Assembly: GCA_028281925.1 (NCBI GenBank)
Contig: JANQIX010000026.1
Location: 91,729-155,728 of the forward strand
DNA length: 64,000 bases
Source: Alphaproteobacteria bacterium
GTDB taxonomy: Bacteria > Pseudomonadota > Alphaproteobacteria > DSM-16000 > Inquilinaceae
Reading direction: 5' to 3'
Shown here piece by piece: positions 26,782 to 36,529 of this stretch. Both the position numbers and the translations under genes were made by a program. Position 1 is the first letter of the stretch; each line of letters begins with the position of its first letter. The notes beneath the pieces are model-generated. The model was not told the origin of the DNA. It saw nothing but the letters and a program-made list of their open reading frames with translations, and searched no databases.

Positions 26782-28587
26782 TTGCACAGCCACCACGCCA
26801 GACCCGTCACTCTGTTGCGCCTGTTCGGTCGCCGCATCCTGCGCAGCGACCACTGGGTTCTGGCACTCTTGGCCGTTGTCATCGGCATAGCCACGGCGGG
26901 CGGCGTCATCGGGTTCCGCACGGTGTTGGACCAGATCCAGCTGGTGTTCCACGGCTTCTCGTCCGAAGCCGTGGTGACGTTGATCGCGGAGCAGCCGTGG
27001 TGGCGGGTCGTGCTGGCACCGGCCGCCGGCGGCCTGCTGGTCGGTCTCATGGTGCGCTATCTGCTGCCTGCCGGGCCGGAAGGCGTGCCCCATGTGATGG
27101 AGGCGAGCGCGCTTAAGGGGGCGCGCATGCCGCTGAAGAACGGCGTGATGGCGGCACTCGTCAGCGCCACCTCGCTGGGCGTCGGTGCGTCCAACGGACG
27201 CGAGGGCCCTGCCGTGCATCTCGGCGCCACCATCGGCGCGCAGATCGCCCAGCGGCTCAGGCTGTCGGAGAACCTCTCGCGCACGCTGCTCGGCTGCGGC
27301 GTTGCCGCGGCCGTGGCCGGCAGCTTCAACGCCCCGTTCGCCGGTGTCTTCTTCGCGCTGGAGGTGGTGGTGGGGCACTACGCGCTCAGCGCGTTTGCGC
27401 CGATCGTCATCGCGTCTGTCGCGGCGACGGTGCTCACGCGCGCCCACTACGGGGACTTCCCCGCGTTCATTCTGCCGGAGAGCACGGGCATCGTCTCGAT
27501 CCTGGAGTTCCCCGCCTTCGTGTTGCTGGGCGTGACCAGTGCCGCCGTGGCGGCCCTGTTCATGTGGACGGTGATGGCAGCACAGGACGCCATGACCCGG
27601 CTCGACCCGCCGCGCGTTCTGCGCCCGGCCTTCGCGGGCCTGGCAATCGGCTTGGTGGCGCTGCAGTTCCCGCACATCCTGGGCGTCGGCTACGAAGCCA
27701 CGGACATGGCACTGAAGGAGACGCTGTCGCTGCACCTGATGCTGGCGCTGATCCTCCTGAAGATCGCCGCCACCGCCCTGTGCCTGGCCAGCGGGTTCGG
27801 CGGCGGGGTGTTCAGCCCGTCGATCTTCCTCGGCGCCATGACCGGCGGCGCGTTCGGCCTGTTGGCGACCATGGTGTTTCCGGAACTGTCGTCCGGACAA
27901 GGCGCCTACACGCTGGTCGGCATGGGTGCGGTCGCCGGCGCGGTTCTAGGCGCGCCGATTTCCACCATCCTCGTCATCTTCGAGATGTCCGGCGACTACA
28001 AGCTGACCATCGCGGTGATGATCGGCGTCGTGGTTGCCAGCGCGATCATCGAGCAGACGCTGAACCGCAGCCTGTTCACCTGGCAGTTGCATCGCAAGGG
28101 CATCAGCCTGCGCGGCGGCCGGGATATGGAGTTCCTCGGCCGCATCCGCATCGCCGATGTCATGAAGGACGACTACCTGACCGTCACCGCTGATACGGGG
28201 TTGGAGCCGTTGACGGACTGTCTGCGCCGCGCCCGCTACGGCGAGGTGTTCGTCGTCGACGACGACCGCCGTCTGATCGGCGTGATCACCACCGTCGATC
28301 TGATGCACGCCGATGCGGGACCCGATGGCGAGGTGCCGACGGCCGCCACCCTGCTGCACCGAGACCCACCCGCACTGCAGACGGGCGACGACCTGCACCG
28401 CGCCATCAACCTGATGGAAGGCGCCGGAGAGAGCCATCTTCCGGTGGTGGAAACCCTGGAAAGCCGCAAGCTGGTCGGCTTCGTGCATGAGCATGACGTG
28501 ATGCTGGCCTATCATCGCGCAATCGTCGAAGCGCGGGCCGAGGAGCGGGGCCAGAGCCACGGCACCATCAATCTCAGGCGGCGCTGA
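26782..28587 (+). CDS. ClC-family chloride channel/antiporter with CBS domains
   Basis: A 601-aa inner-membrane protein. Residues 1-435 carry the ClC core with about ten hydrophobic segments. The gating glutamate motif is SNGREGPAVHLGA, followed by GSFNAPFAGVFFALEVVVG and a late FGGGVFSPSIFLGA. Two CBS domains occupy about 455-590 (IADVMKDDYLTVTADTGLEP; SHLPVVETLESRKLVGFV). The usual filter GSGIP is replaced by GPEGVPHV, so ion selectivity may differ. The first possible start is TTG just after an in-frame stop, with no good ribosome site, so the N-terminus is uncertain. Confidence 0.9.
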   Translation: MHSHHARPVTLLRLFGRRILRSDHWVLALLAVVIGIATAGGVIGFRTVLDQIQLVFHGFSSEAVVTLIAEQPWWRVVLAPAAGGLLVGLMVRYLLPAGPEGVPHVMEASALKGARMPLKNGVMAALVSATSLGVGASNGREGPAVHLGATIGAQIAQRLRLSENLSRTLLGCGVAAAVAGSFNAPFAGVFFALEVVVGHYALSAFAPIVIASVAATVLTRAHYGDFPAFILPESTGIVSILEFPAFVLLGVTSAAVAALFMWTVMAAQDAMTRLDPPRVLRPAFAGLAIGLVALQFPHILGVGYEATDMALKETLSLHLMLALILLKIAATALCLASGFGGGVFSPSIFLGAMTGGAFGLLATMVFPELSSGQGAYTLVGMGAVAGAVLGAPISTILVIFEMSGDYKLTIAVMIGVVVASAIIEQTLNRSLFTWQLHRKGISLRGGRDMEFLGRIRIADVMKDDYLTVTADTGLEPLTDCLRRARYGEVFVVDDDRRLIGVITTVDLMHADAGPDGEVPTAATLLHRDPPALQTGDDLHRAINLMEGAGESHLPVVETLESRKLVGFVHEHDVMLAYHRAIVEARAEERGQSHGTINLRRR

Positions 28588-28641
28588 CGGTCGCACCTGC
28601 TCGGCCGTTCCGGTGTGTCGCGGGCATGCTATATCAGGGTC

Positions 28642-30939
28642 ATGACCGATACAGAGAATGCCCGCGCCGACTTCACGCCGGAGCCGGCCCTTGGCCGAAC
28701 TCCCTACCTGGCGACGCTCAACCCGGCGCAGCGCGAAGCCGTGGAAACGCTGGACGGCCCCGTGCTGGTGCTGGCGGGCGCCGGTACCGGCAAGACGCGC
28801 GTGTTGACCACGCGTCTCGGCCATCTGCTGACGACCGGCCGGGCGCGGCCGTGGCAGGTGCTGGCGGTCACCTTCACCAACAAGGCGGCCCGCGAGATGC
28901 GCGACCGCGTGAGCCAGCTGACCGGCGCGCCGACCGAAGGCTGGTGGCTGGGCACCTTCCATTCGCTCGCGGCCCGCATACTGAGGCGCCATGCGGAGTT
29001 GGTGGGGCTGACCGGCAGCTTCACGATTCTCGACACCGACGACCAGCTGCGCCTGATCAAGCAGCTGTTGGAGGCGGAGAATGTCGACCACAAGCGGTGG
29101 CCGGCGCGTCTGATCCTCAGCGCCATCGAGCGCTGGAAGGACCGGGCGCTGACGCCGGACAAGCTGAAGCCGGAAGATGCCGGCGATCTGGCGGGCGGGC
29201 GCATGCTGGCCCTCTACAGCGCCTATCAGGATCGCCTGCGTACGCTGAACGCCTGCGATTTCGGCGACCTGCTGCAGCACTGCCTGACCCTGTTCGCCAT
29301 CACGGAAACCGTGGACGGGCAGACGCGCTTTCCGGTGCTGGAGCAGTATCAGGACCGGTTCCGCTATATCCTGGTCGACGAGTATCAGGACACCAACCAG
29401 GCCCAATACTTCTGGCTGCGCCTGTTGGCGCAGCGCCACCGCAACCTCTGCTGTGTGGGCGACGACGACCAGTCGATCTACAGCTGGCGGGGGGCGGAGA
29501 TCGGCAACATCCTGCGCTTCGAGAGCGATTTCCCCGGCGCCAAAGTGATTCGGCTTGAGCAGAACTATCGCTCAACAGCGCGAATCCTCGGCGCCGCTTC
29601 CGCCCTGATCGCCCACAATCAGGGGCGGCTGGGCAAGACGCTGTTCTGCGAGGGTGCGGCGGGCGACCCCATCGTCGCCCGTACCGTCTGGGATGGCGAG
29701 GAAGAGGCGCGCTGGGTGGTCGACGAGATCGAAGCGCTGGAACGCCAGAAGGTGCGCCTGGCCGACGTCGCCATCCTGGTGCGCGCCGGCTATCAGATGC
29801 GCGAGCTGGAAGACCGCCTGATCACCGTCGGCGTCCGCTACCGCGTGGTGGGCGGCCCACGCTTCTATGAACGGCGCGAGATCCGCGATGCGCTGGCGTA
29901 TCTGAGGGTTGTCGCGCAGCCAGCCGACGATCTGGCGTTCGAGCGCATCATCAATGTCCCGCGCCGCGGTATCGGCGCGACGACAATCCGGACCCTCAGT
30001 TCCTTCGCCCGTCGGGAACGGATTCCCATGACGGAGGCTGTGCTGCGCCTGCTGCCTACGGACGAACTGACCGGCAAGGCCCGCCGGTCGCTGGGCCAGC
30101 TGATGCAGGACTTCGACCGCTGGCGCGCCATCGCCGGGAGCCGCCCGCACACCGATCTCGCCCGCATCGTGCTGGACGAGAGTGGCTATACCGCCATGTG
30201 GCAGGCGGAAAAGACCGTGGAGGCCCAAGGCCGGCTGGAAAACCTGAAGGAACTGGTCGCCGGCATGGAGGAGTTCGAGACCCTGGCCGGTTTCCTGGAG
30301 CATGTCAGCCTGGTCATGGAGGCAACGGAAGCCGGTGACGCGAATGCCGCCGCGGAAATGGTGACGTTGATGACGCTGCACGCCGCCAAGGGATTGGAGT
30401 TCGGCCATGTCTTCCTGCCCGGCTGGGAGGAAGGCGTGTTCCCCAGTCAGCGGTCCATGGACGAAACCGGTGTTGCCGGGCTGGAGGAGGAAAGGCGGCT
30501 GGCCTATGTCGGGCTGACCCGGGCCAAGACCCGCGCCTACATCTCCAGCGCCGCACGTCGGCGCATCTACGGCATGTGGCAGGACACGCTGCCGTCCCGG
30601 TTCCTGTCCGAAATTCCCGCCGACCATCTCGACCGGCAAAGCGACATCGCCCCGGCTTCCGGATTCGACGGCTCGGGCTACCGCGGGCAGTTCGAAGCCT
30701 CGCGCCAGGCGGCCGTCAACCGCCGGGGGCCGCCGCTGCTGGACGATGTTGCCTATACGGTCACACCGCGGACGCGGCCGGAGCGGCCATACGACACCGG
30801 GCACCGTGTGTTCCATGAGAAGTTCGGGCCCGGAACCGTGCGGCTGGTCGACGCCGACAAGCTGACCATCCAGTTCGACCACGCCGGTGAGAAGAAGGTG
30901 ATGGACAGCTTCGTCGTGCCGCTCGACCAGGCGACCTGA
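28642..30939 (+). CDS. uvrD: UvrD/PcrA-type 3'-5' DNA helicase
   Basis: A 765-aa superfamily-1 helicase for repair and replication-transcription conflict. The start MTDTENARAD leads to LNPAQREAVETLDGPVLVLA, Walker A GAGTGKT (46-52), VTFTNKAAREMRDRV, the DEYQDTNQAQY Walker B, GDDDQSIYSWRGAE, QNYRST, and late motifs MTLHAAKGLEFGHVFLPG and EERRLAYVGLTRAK. The C-terminal VFHEKFGPGTVRLVDADKL resembles the Tudor-like domain of PcrA/UvrD that contacts RNA polymerase. prmA begins 5 bp downstream. Confidence 0.94.
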   Translation: MTDTENARADFTPEPALGRTPYLATLNPAQREAVETLDGPVLVLAGAGTGKTRVLTTRLGHLLTTGRARPWQVLAVTFTNKAAREMRDRVSQLTGAPTEGWWLGTFHSLAARILRRHAELVGLTGSFTILDTDDQLRLIKQLLEAENVDHKRWPARLILSAIERWKDRALTPDKLKPEDAGDLAGGRMLALYSAYQDRLRTLNACDFGDLLQHCLTLFAITETVDGQTRFPVLEQYQDRFRYILVDEYQDTNQAQYFWLRLLAQRHRNLCCVGDDDQSIYSWRGAEIGNILRFESDFPGAKVIRLEQNYRSTARILGAASALIAHNQGRLGKTLFCEGAAGDPIVARTVWDGEEEARWVVDEIEALERQKVRLADVAILVRAGYQMRELEDRLITVGVRYRVVGGPRFYERREIRDALAYLRVVAQPADDLAFERIINVPRRGIGATTIRTLSSFARRERIPMTEAVLRLLPTDELTGKARRSLGQLMQDFDRWRAIAGSRPHTDLARIVLDESGYTAMWQAEKTVEAQGRLENLKELVAGMEEFETLAGFLEHVSLVMEATEAGDANAAAEMVTLMTLHAAKGLEFGHVFLPGWEEGVFPSQRSMDETGVAGLEEERRLAYVGLTRAKTRAYISSAARRRIYGMWQDTLPSRFLSEIPADHLDRQSDIAPASGFDGSGYRGQFEASRQAAVNRRGPPLLDDVAYTVTPRTRPERPYDTGHRVFHEKFGPGTVRLVDADKLTIQFDHAGEKKVMDSFVVPLDQAT

Positions 30940-30944
30940 CGGGT

Positions 30945-31853
30945 ATGGCACAGTTCGCCGGAGCCTGGCGCATCGGGCTCAGCGCACCCGCATCCATTGC
31001 CGGCGCGGCGCAGGACCTCCTGGAAGCCATGTGCGGCAATGTCAGCGCGTTCGAGACCGAGCCCGACGGACCCTGGACCGTCGAAGCCTACAGCGCCGGG
31101 AAGCCAGACCGGACGGCGGTCGAAACGCGGCTGGCGCTAATTGCCGCAGCAGCGCACCTGACCGAGGCCCCGAACTGCGACATCACCTGGATCGCCCCCA
31201 CCGATTGGGTGGCGGAGACCAAGGCCGCGTTCCCGCCGGTGCGCTGGGGGCGCTTCTGGATCCATGGGTCCCACCATCGCGCGCCCGCGCCCGCCGCAAC
31301 GATCCCGCTCGCGATCGACGCGACCGTGGCTTTCGGCACCGGCGAACACCCGACCACTCAGGGATGCCTGAGGGCCATCGAATGGCTGCATCGTCGACGC
31401 CAGGTCCGGCATGTGCTCGATCTTGGCTGTGGCAGCGGCATCCTTGCCGTTGCCGCCGCCCAGATATGGCGCCCGCAGGGCGGGGTCATGGCAGCGGACC
31501 TCGACCCGGACGCGGTTCGCGTCACCCGCGCCCATTGTGTGGCAAATGGTGTGGCGGGGCGCATTCGGGCCGTATGCAGCGATGGGCTCCAGGCACGCGG
31601 GGTGGGGCGGCACCGGCACTATGACCTGGTCCTGGCCAATATCCTGGCGCGCCCCCTGATCGGCCTGGCGAGGCCACTGGCACGGTCGCTGGCACCCGGC
31701 GGCATGGCCGTGTTGTCCGGAATCCTCAAGCATCAGGCGGCATCGGTGACGGCGGCTTACCGGCTGCAGGGGCTGGTCCTGACACGTCGTTTCCAGTTCG
31801 GTTCCTGGCCGACACTTATCTTTCGCCGGCCGTCGCATTTTCAACAGAAGTGA
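30945..31853 (+). CDS. prmA: Ribosomal protein L11 methyltransferase
   Basis: A 302-aa SAM-dependent enzyme that methylates ribosomal protein L11. The PrmA-specific motif AFGTGEHPTTQ is at 129-139, SAM motif VLDLGCGSGILAVAAA at about 155, and NxxA-type motif LVLANILARPLI at about 230. The N-terminal substrate domain is short and diverged, as in other alphaproteobacteria. It lies 5 bp after uvrD and is almost certainly in its operon. Confidence 0.93.
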   Translation: MAQFAGAWRIGLSAPASIAGAAQDLLEAMCGNVSAFETEPDGPWTVEAYSAGKPDRTAVETRLALIAAAAHLTEAPNCDITWIAPTDWVAETKAAFPPVRWGRFWIHGSHHRAPAPAATIPLAIDATVAFGTGEHPTTQGCLRAIEWLHRRRQVRHVLDLGCGSGILAVAAAQIWRPQGGVMAADLDPDAVRVTRAHCVANGVAGRIRAVCSDGLQARGVGRHRHYDLVLANILARPLIGLARPLARSLAPGGMAVLSGILKHQAASVTAAYRLQGLVLTRRFQFGSWPTLIFRRPSHFQQK

Positions 31854-32031
31854 GATCCCCTTCACAGTCGGCCGGCCATCAATGCGCCAGCATGTTGCCG
31901 TGAAGGTGAGGCAGCGGTCGGTTCGAGAATAGGGCGGGGGTCATCCTGCCCAGGGATCCCAAGCCCAACAGGGCTGCGCCGAAACGGGAACCCGACGGCG
32001 AACCGGACCGCACGAAGAGGGGACCGGAGAG

Positions 32032-32568
32032 ATGCGACACACCGTGATCCCGATGCGCCGGAAACGACCGGCTTCCGCTGAGAATGCCATCCGGCCGACA
32101 TGGTCCGGCGCAACGACGACATTGGGCATCGATGGAACCCCGGCCGAAGCCTACTGCTCGCCGCTTGCAGGGCAGGCGGCCGGCGGTGCGTTGTCCGCTG
32201 TACAAGGTCGCATTGGCGACGCAGAGGATACCACCGAGCCTCGGCGCCGGCCCGACGACTGGATTCTTGATTTGGTCGATGCCCTGCCACTGCCGGTGAA
32301 ATCGGTGCTGCCGCTGCTCGGCGCACTCGCAGGCATTCTGATGCTGTTCCATGCCTCGGCCGTGTCGACGGACGCTCAAGGCCTTGTGCGGATGGGCATG
32401 GTTACGATTGCCGGACTGTTGGCCGGTCACATCATCCAGTGCTGCTGTGTCGGCGCATTGCTGCTGGCATCCCGCGTCTTTGCAGCGGGCCCGGCCATTC
32501 TGAAGGGTTTGCTGATGGTCGGCGCAGCCGCCTGCCTGATTCACGCACTGGGGACACCGGCACCCTAG
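32032..32568 (+). CDS. Hypothetical small membrane protein
   Basis: A 178-aa open frame with three predicted membrane segments in its second half: VLPLLGALAGILMLFHA, GMVTIAGLLAGHIIQ and AILKGLLMVGAAACLIHAL. A CCC triplet lies in the middle. The first 80 residues are polar and probably disordered. GGAG is only 2 nt from the ATG at 32032; the ATG at 32053 has no better site. I do not recognise a family. Base composition and the run of hydrophobic codons make it more likely real than not. Confidence 0.5.
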   Translation: MRHTVIPMRRKRPASAENAIRPTWSGATTTLGIDGTPAEAYCSPLAGQAAGGALSAVQGRIGDAEDTTEPRRRPDDWILDLVDALPLPVKSVLPLLGALAGILMLFHASAVSTDAQGLVRMGMVTIAGLLAGHIIQCCCVGALLLASRVFAAGPAILKGLLMVGAAACLIHALGTPAP

Positions 32569-32901
32569 AGCAGATCGCTCGCCTGACGCCCAACGCGCAC
32601 TATAATCGGCATACTTGGTGCACATACGCACAATAGGGCATCAGACGGCGCGCGCGATGACACTTCGAGCGAGCATATCTAAACTCATTACTGTCATATA
32701 ATCTGCCGCCGCTTCCAAATAGTGGACTGCCCAGTATTGGCAACCGAGCAGTGAATAGCGCTCACTTTCAAGGAGTTTTAACTCCTTTGTAACAATTCCC
32801 CATAATACTCGAGAATTCAGGCAAGGGTGGCAAGCACCCTCCCGACAGCCCAAGGGTCAATCAACTACGCCGCATTCATGACGGCGAAGAAGTCAGAGGG
32901 T
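32569..32901. other. AT-richer 333-bp gap before the chemoreceptor
   Basis: Holds the likely chemoreceptor promoter with a palindrome (listed separately). It also has a TATAAT at about 32600 without a matching -35. A 70-codon minus-strand frame (32641-32853) fills much of it but has no recognised domain. Confidence 0.5.
32770..32806 (+). promoter_or_regulatory. Predicted promoter overlapped by a palindrome, upstream of the chemoreceptor
   Basis: CATAAT (32801-32806) is preceded by a 17-bp spacer and TTAACT (32778-32783). That -35 lies inside the perfect inverted repeat AAGGAGTT-TT-AACTCCTT (32770-32787). A repressor or activator site over the -35 is the simplest reading. Confidence 0.4.
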
Positions 32902-34302
32902 ATGGCGATGTTCTGGCATTCCAGGAACGAAGGCCGTTCGACGACCGCAGAGGTATCCCCTACCGCGGTCGATACAGCAAAATCACCGTTTGAAGCAGAG
33001 CTTGCAGCTTTCATCCACACCGTTGCCACAGGCGGCAATGCAGCCCTGCCGCAGTGTGAAGGGGCGCTTCATGACAGCCTGGTGACGCTGGCGGAGACAA
33101 TGAACCGTCAAGCGGCCGACGAACTGGAACGGATGGTCACACTGGCCATGCAGTCTAGCGAGGTGATGGCGTCTGTTTCGTTCGTCACCGGCGACGCCCG
33201 TGAGATATCGAGCAACACGCATACCATAGCCTCTGCGGTGGAGGAGCTGAGCGCTGCCATCAGCGCGATCGCCGAAACCAGCAACTCCGTCACGACTGCA
33301 GCCGACGCCACGTCGGACTCCGCCTCAGTGGGACTTGAGGCGGTCCAGCGCGCGGCCGGCAGCATGGACAACATCGAACGCGCGGCCAACGACGCCAGCG
33401 AAAAGGTTGACCGTCTGACCATCGCATTCGAGGACATCCGCAAGGTGCTGCGCGTGATCGACGAGATTGCGCAGCAGACCAATCTGCTTGCCCTCAACGC
33501 CACGATCGAAGCGGCGCGCGCGGGCGATGCAGGACGGGGCTTCGCGGTGGTCGCAGGCGAGGTCAAGGCCCTGGCCAATCAGACCACCAAAGCAACGGAG
33601 GACATCCAGTCCCGGCTGGCCGCCCTTTCCAGCGAGATGGAGGAGATGCGGGCGTCCATGACGGAGACCGCGAAGGCCGTGGGCAGCGGGCGGGCGGATA
33701 TCGACGAGGTCGGCGCGCAGATCAGCCAGGTGGTCGACGGTATTCGCGACGTGACCGGCCGCATTGCCGGAACCGCGTCCAGCGTGACCGAGCAGACCGA
33801 AGCCACGCAAGAGGTTGCCCGCAGCGTCGATGTCATCCAGGAGAAGGCCGAATTCAGCCGCAGCAATGCCGAGCGCGCGGTGGCATCGGTGACGGCGTCA
33901 GAAGAGGTCATCAACGGCAGGATAGAGCACCTGCATGCCAACAGCACCGGCGCTTCCATCATCGATGTGGCCAAGGCCGACCACTTCAAGTGGAAAGAGC
34001 GTCTGGCAGGCATGATGGTGGGGGCCAACAAGCTGTCGGCAGGTGAGCTGGCAAGCCATCGCGAATGCCGCCTCGGCAAGTGGTACCAGAGCGTGACCGA
34101 CTCGTCGGTGAAGGCTCATCGGGCCTTCCAATCCCTGGACACACCGCATCGCCTTGTGCACGAACACGGCAAGCGCATGGCCGAGCTGTTCGCCAATGGC
34201 GACCGGGTCGCCGCACTGGCCGAATTCGAAGCGCTGGAGAAGGCATCAACCGAAGTTGTCGGCCTGTTGGGCGAGTTGAAGACGGTCGTCAACGGCCCGT
34301 AA
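32902..34302 (+). CDS. Soluble methyl-accepting chemoreceptor with C-terminal CZB zinc domain
   Basis: About 466 aa with no membrane segment and no recognisable sensor domain at the N-terminus. The long signalling coiled coil contains the conserved hairpin tip [20 protein letters not shown] and [15 protein letters not shown]. The C-terminal CZB domain shows [11 protein letters not shown], the zinc motif [12 protein letters not shown] and later [14 protein letters not shown] domains sense zinc or hypochlorous acid through the zinc-bound cysteine. ATGs at 32878, 32902 and 32908 are all possible starts. GAGGG (32896-32900) best fits 32908, only two codons inside the coordinates given. Confidence 0.92.
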   Translation: MAMFWHSRNEGRSTTAEVSPTAVDTAKSPFEAELAAFIHTVATGGNAALPQCEGALHDSLVTLAETMNRQAADELERMVTLAMQSSEVMASVSFVTGDAREISSNTHTIASAVEELSAAISAIAETSNSVTTAADATSDSASVGLEAVQRAAGSMDNIERAANDASEKVDRLTIAFEDIRKVLRVIDEIAQQTNLLALNATIEAARAGDAGRGFAVVAGEVKALANQTTKATEDIQSRLAALSSEMEEMRASMTETAKAVGSGRADIDEVGAQISQVVDGIRDVTGRIAGTASSVTEQTEATQEVARSVDVIQEKAEFSRSNAERAVASVTASEEVINGRIEHLHANSTGASIIDVAKADHFKWKERLAGMMVGANKLSAGELASHRECRLGKWYQSVTDSSVKAHRAFQSLDTPHRLVHEHGKRMAELFANGDRVAALAEFEALEKASTEVVGLLGELKTVVNGP

Positions 34303-34367
34303 CCGTGGCATACGCCGACGATAGCTGCACGGTTGACGCGAAGCCTCCAACCACTTCGTGACAGAAT

Positions 34368-34419
34368 GCGTGTGATGGCTTGCGCTTCGGGGTAGCTTCG
34401 CCCTAGCCTCATCACACGC
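34368..34419 (+). repeat. Strong imperfect hairpin between chemoreceptor and pepP
   Basis: Perfect 10-bp arms GCGTGTGATG (34368-34377) and CATCACACGC (34410-34419), with additional inner pairing GCT/AGC and GGG/CCC across a 32-nt loop. There is no T-tract. It may be a factor-assisted terminator, an operator or a structured leader of pepP. Confidence 0.5.
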
Positions 34420-34478
34420 GGCGGCACGGCCGACCGCAGGACACGCGACTTCGGACAGCAGTTGACCTGGGCCGGCCA

Positions 34479-36500
34479 GTGAATGACGCAATCGACGGGA
34501 CCGAGGCGGCCGCGCTGGCGGCCGCCCTCAATGGTCTCGGCTACCGAGGTGACGGCAACGCTCTGACGGCCATGCTTGCTGGCCTCAATGCCGCACCGGA
34601 ACCCTTTGACGATAGAGCATGGCTCTCGCTTCTCGCCGCCGACATTCCCGCGGATGTCGGTGACAGGCTCGAGCGGTTGCGTAGTCGACTGCGCAGTCAG
34701 CCAACGGCCAAAGGCCCCCCTGATCGGCTGAAAGCGCTGCGAACCGAGTTGAAAGCGCGCGGTGTCGACGGCTTCGTTGTACCCCGCAGCGATGAGCATC
34801 CGGGCGAAGACCTTCCGGCGGCCGCGGAACGCCTGGCCTGGATCACCGGCTTCACCGGGTCGGCGGGCCTTGCAATCGTGCTGGCGGAAACCGCGGCCAT
34901 CTTCGTCGACGGCCGCTATACGCTGCAGGTCGCCAAGCAGGTAGACGGCACGCGCTTCGAAGTGAAGCACCTGATCGATGACCCGGCAACCGACTGGGTG
35001 AAGGAACACCTTCCCCGCGGTGGGCGGCTTGCCTTCGATCCGCGGCTGCACAACGTGTCCTGGGTCGAACGGATGCGCCGCACGCTGGAGCAGGTCGGCG
35101 GAACGCTGGTGGCGGTCGAGGACAATCCGCTGGACGCCATCTGGACCGACCGACCGCCGCGACCGGTCGCTCCGATCACGGTTCACCCTTTGGATCTAGC
35201 GGGTCGCAGTGCCGCTGAGAAACGCCAAGCCCTGGCGGACGATCTGGCGAAACACGGCATCGATGCGGCCGTCATCACTGCGCCGGACTCCATTGCCTGG
35301 CTGCTGAACCTTCGTGGCGGCGACGTTCCCAATACGCCCGTGACTCTCGCCTTCGCCATCCTGTCAGCGGACGCAACGGTTGACCTGTTCTGCGACCCAC
35401 GCAAGGTCACCGACGCGGTCCACAGCCATCTCGGCAATCAGGTCATGGTCGCTTCACCGGATGCGTTCGGAGAAGCGCTGGATCGCCTGGGGGCTCATGG
35501 CGGCTCCGTTCTGGCCGACCCCACGACGGCCAATGCCTGGATCTTCGAACGGCTCCACCGCGCCGGCGCTCAGATCCGACGGGAGGCTGACCCCTGTCTC
35601 TTGCTGAAGGCCCGCAAGAACGAGGTCGAACTGCGCGGCGCGCGTATCGCCCATCTGCGCGATGGTGTTGCGGTGAGCCGTTTTCTTGCCTGGCTCGACC
35701 GCGAAGCGCCGGGCGGCGACGTGACGGAGCTGTCGGCGGTCGATCGCTTTGTGGCGCTCAGGGCTCAAGCGCCGGAGTTCCGCGGCAACAGCTTCAGCAC
35801 CATCTCCGGCGCCGGGCCGAATGGCGCCGTCGTCCACTACCGCGCAAGCGAAGAGACGAACCGGCGGCTTGAGCGAGGCACGCTCTATCTCGTCGACAGC
35901 GGCGCGCAGTATGTGGACGGCACCACCGACATCACGCGCACCGTCGTCATCGGGACCCCGACGGACGAGATGCGGGAGCGGTTCACGCTGGTGTTGAAGG
36001 GGCACATCGCCCTGGCCTCGGCGCGGTTCCCCAGCGGGACTACGGGACCGCAGCTGGATCCCCTGGCCCGCCAGTTCCTCTGGCGGCACGGTCTGGATTA
36101 CGATCACGGCACCGGGCACGGGGTCGGCAGTTTCCTTGCCGTACACGAAGGCCCGCAGCGCATCGCCAAGCTTCCCAATGCGACCGCACTGCAGCCGGGC
36201 ATGATCCTTTCCAACGAGCCCGGATACTATGAGGCTGGCGCCTACGGTATCCGTATAGAGAACCTGATCGCGGTTCGCGAGGCAGCGGCGCTGCCGTCGG
36301 GGCGATCCGACTTCCTGGAATTCGAGGTGCTGACGCTGGCACCCATCGATCGCCGCCTGATCGAAACCAGCCTGCTCACGGCGTCTGAGCGACAATGGAT
36401 CGACGCCTACCACGCGCGCGTGCACGATGCGCTGACCCCCCAACTGGATCCGGCGGATCGCGCATGGCTCGCCGCAGCGACCGACCCCCTTCCCGACTAG
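34479..36500 (+). CDS. pepP: Xaa-Pro aminopeptidase P (M24B family) with N-terminal extension
   Basis: A 673-aa cytoplasmic metallopeptidase removing N-terminal residues before proline. The two creatinase-like N-domains begin at about 82 (DRLKALRTELKARGVDGFVV). The M24 catalytic domain carries all five metal ligands: D473 (LVDSG), D484 (GTTDITRT), H547 (GTGHGVGSFLAVHEGP), E580 (NEPGYYE) and E594 (RIENLI). Starting at GTG 34479 gives about 80 extra N-terminal residues with helical character. A TTG at residue 67 would remove most of them. The typical family length is about 600. Confidence 0.92.
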   Translation: MNDAIDGTEAAALAAALNGLGYRGDGNALTAMLAGLNAAPEPFDDRAWLSLLAADIPADVGDRLERLRSRLRSQPTAKGPPDRLKALRTELKARGVDGFVVPRSDEHPGEDLPAAAERLAWITGFTGSAGLAIVLAETAAIFVDGRYTLQVAKQVDGTRFEVKHLIDDPATDWVKEHLPRGGRLAFDPRLHNVSWVERMRRTLEQVGGTLVAVEDNPLDAIWTDRPPRPVAPITVHPLDLAGRSAAEKRQALADDLAKHGIDAAVITAPDSIAWLLNLRGGDVPNTPVTLAFAILSADATVDLFCDPRKVTDAVHSHLGNQVMVASPDAFGEALDRLGAHGGSVLADPTTANAWIFERLHRAGAQIRREADPCLLLKARKNEVELRGARIAHLRDGVAVSRFLAWLDREAPGGDVTELSAVDRFVALRAQAPEFRGNSFSTISGAGPNGAVVHYRASEETNRRLERGTLYLVDSGAQYVDGTTDITRTVVIGTPTDEMRERFTLVLKGHIALASARFPSGTTGPQLDPLARQFLWRHGLDYDHGTGHGVGSFLAVHEGPQRIAKLPNATALQPGMILSNEPGYYEAGAYGIRIENLIAVREAAALPSGRSDFLEFEVLTLAPIDRRLIETSLLTASERQWIDAYHARVHDALTPQLDPADRAWLAAATDPLPD

Positions 36501-36529
36501 GCGGCGCTACCGCCGCAGGCACCGGCGGC

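Noticed and set aside
26584..27900. 438-codon minus-strand frame opposite the ClC gene
   Set aside because: Antisense to a clear membrane protein; very Arg/His/Gln-rich and without recognisable motifs.
32641..32853. 70-codon minus-strand frame in the chemoreceptor leader
   Set aside because: Composition is protein-like, but no family or good start is seen and it overlaps the likely promoter; kept only as a remark.
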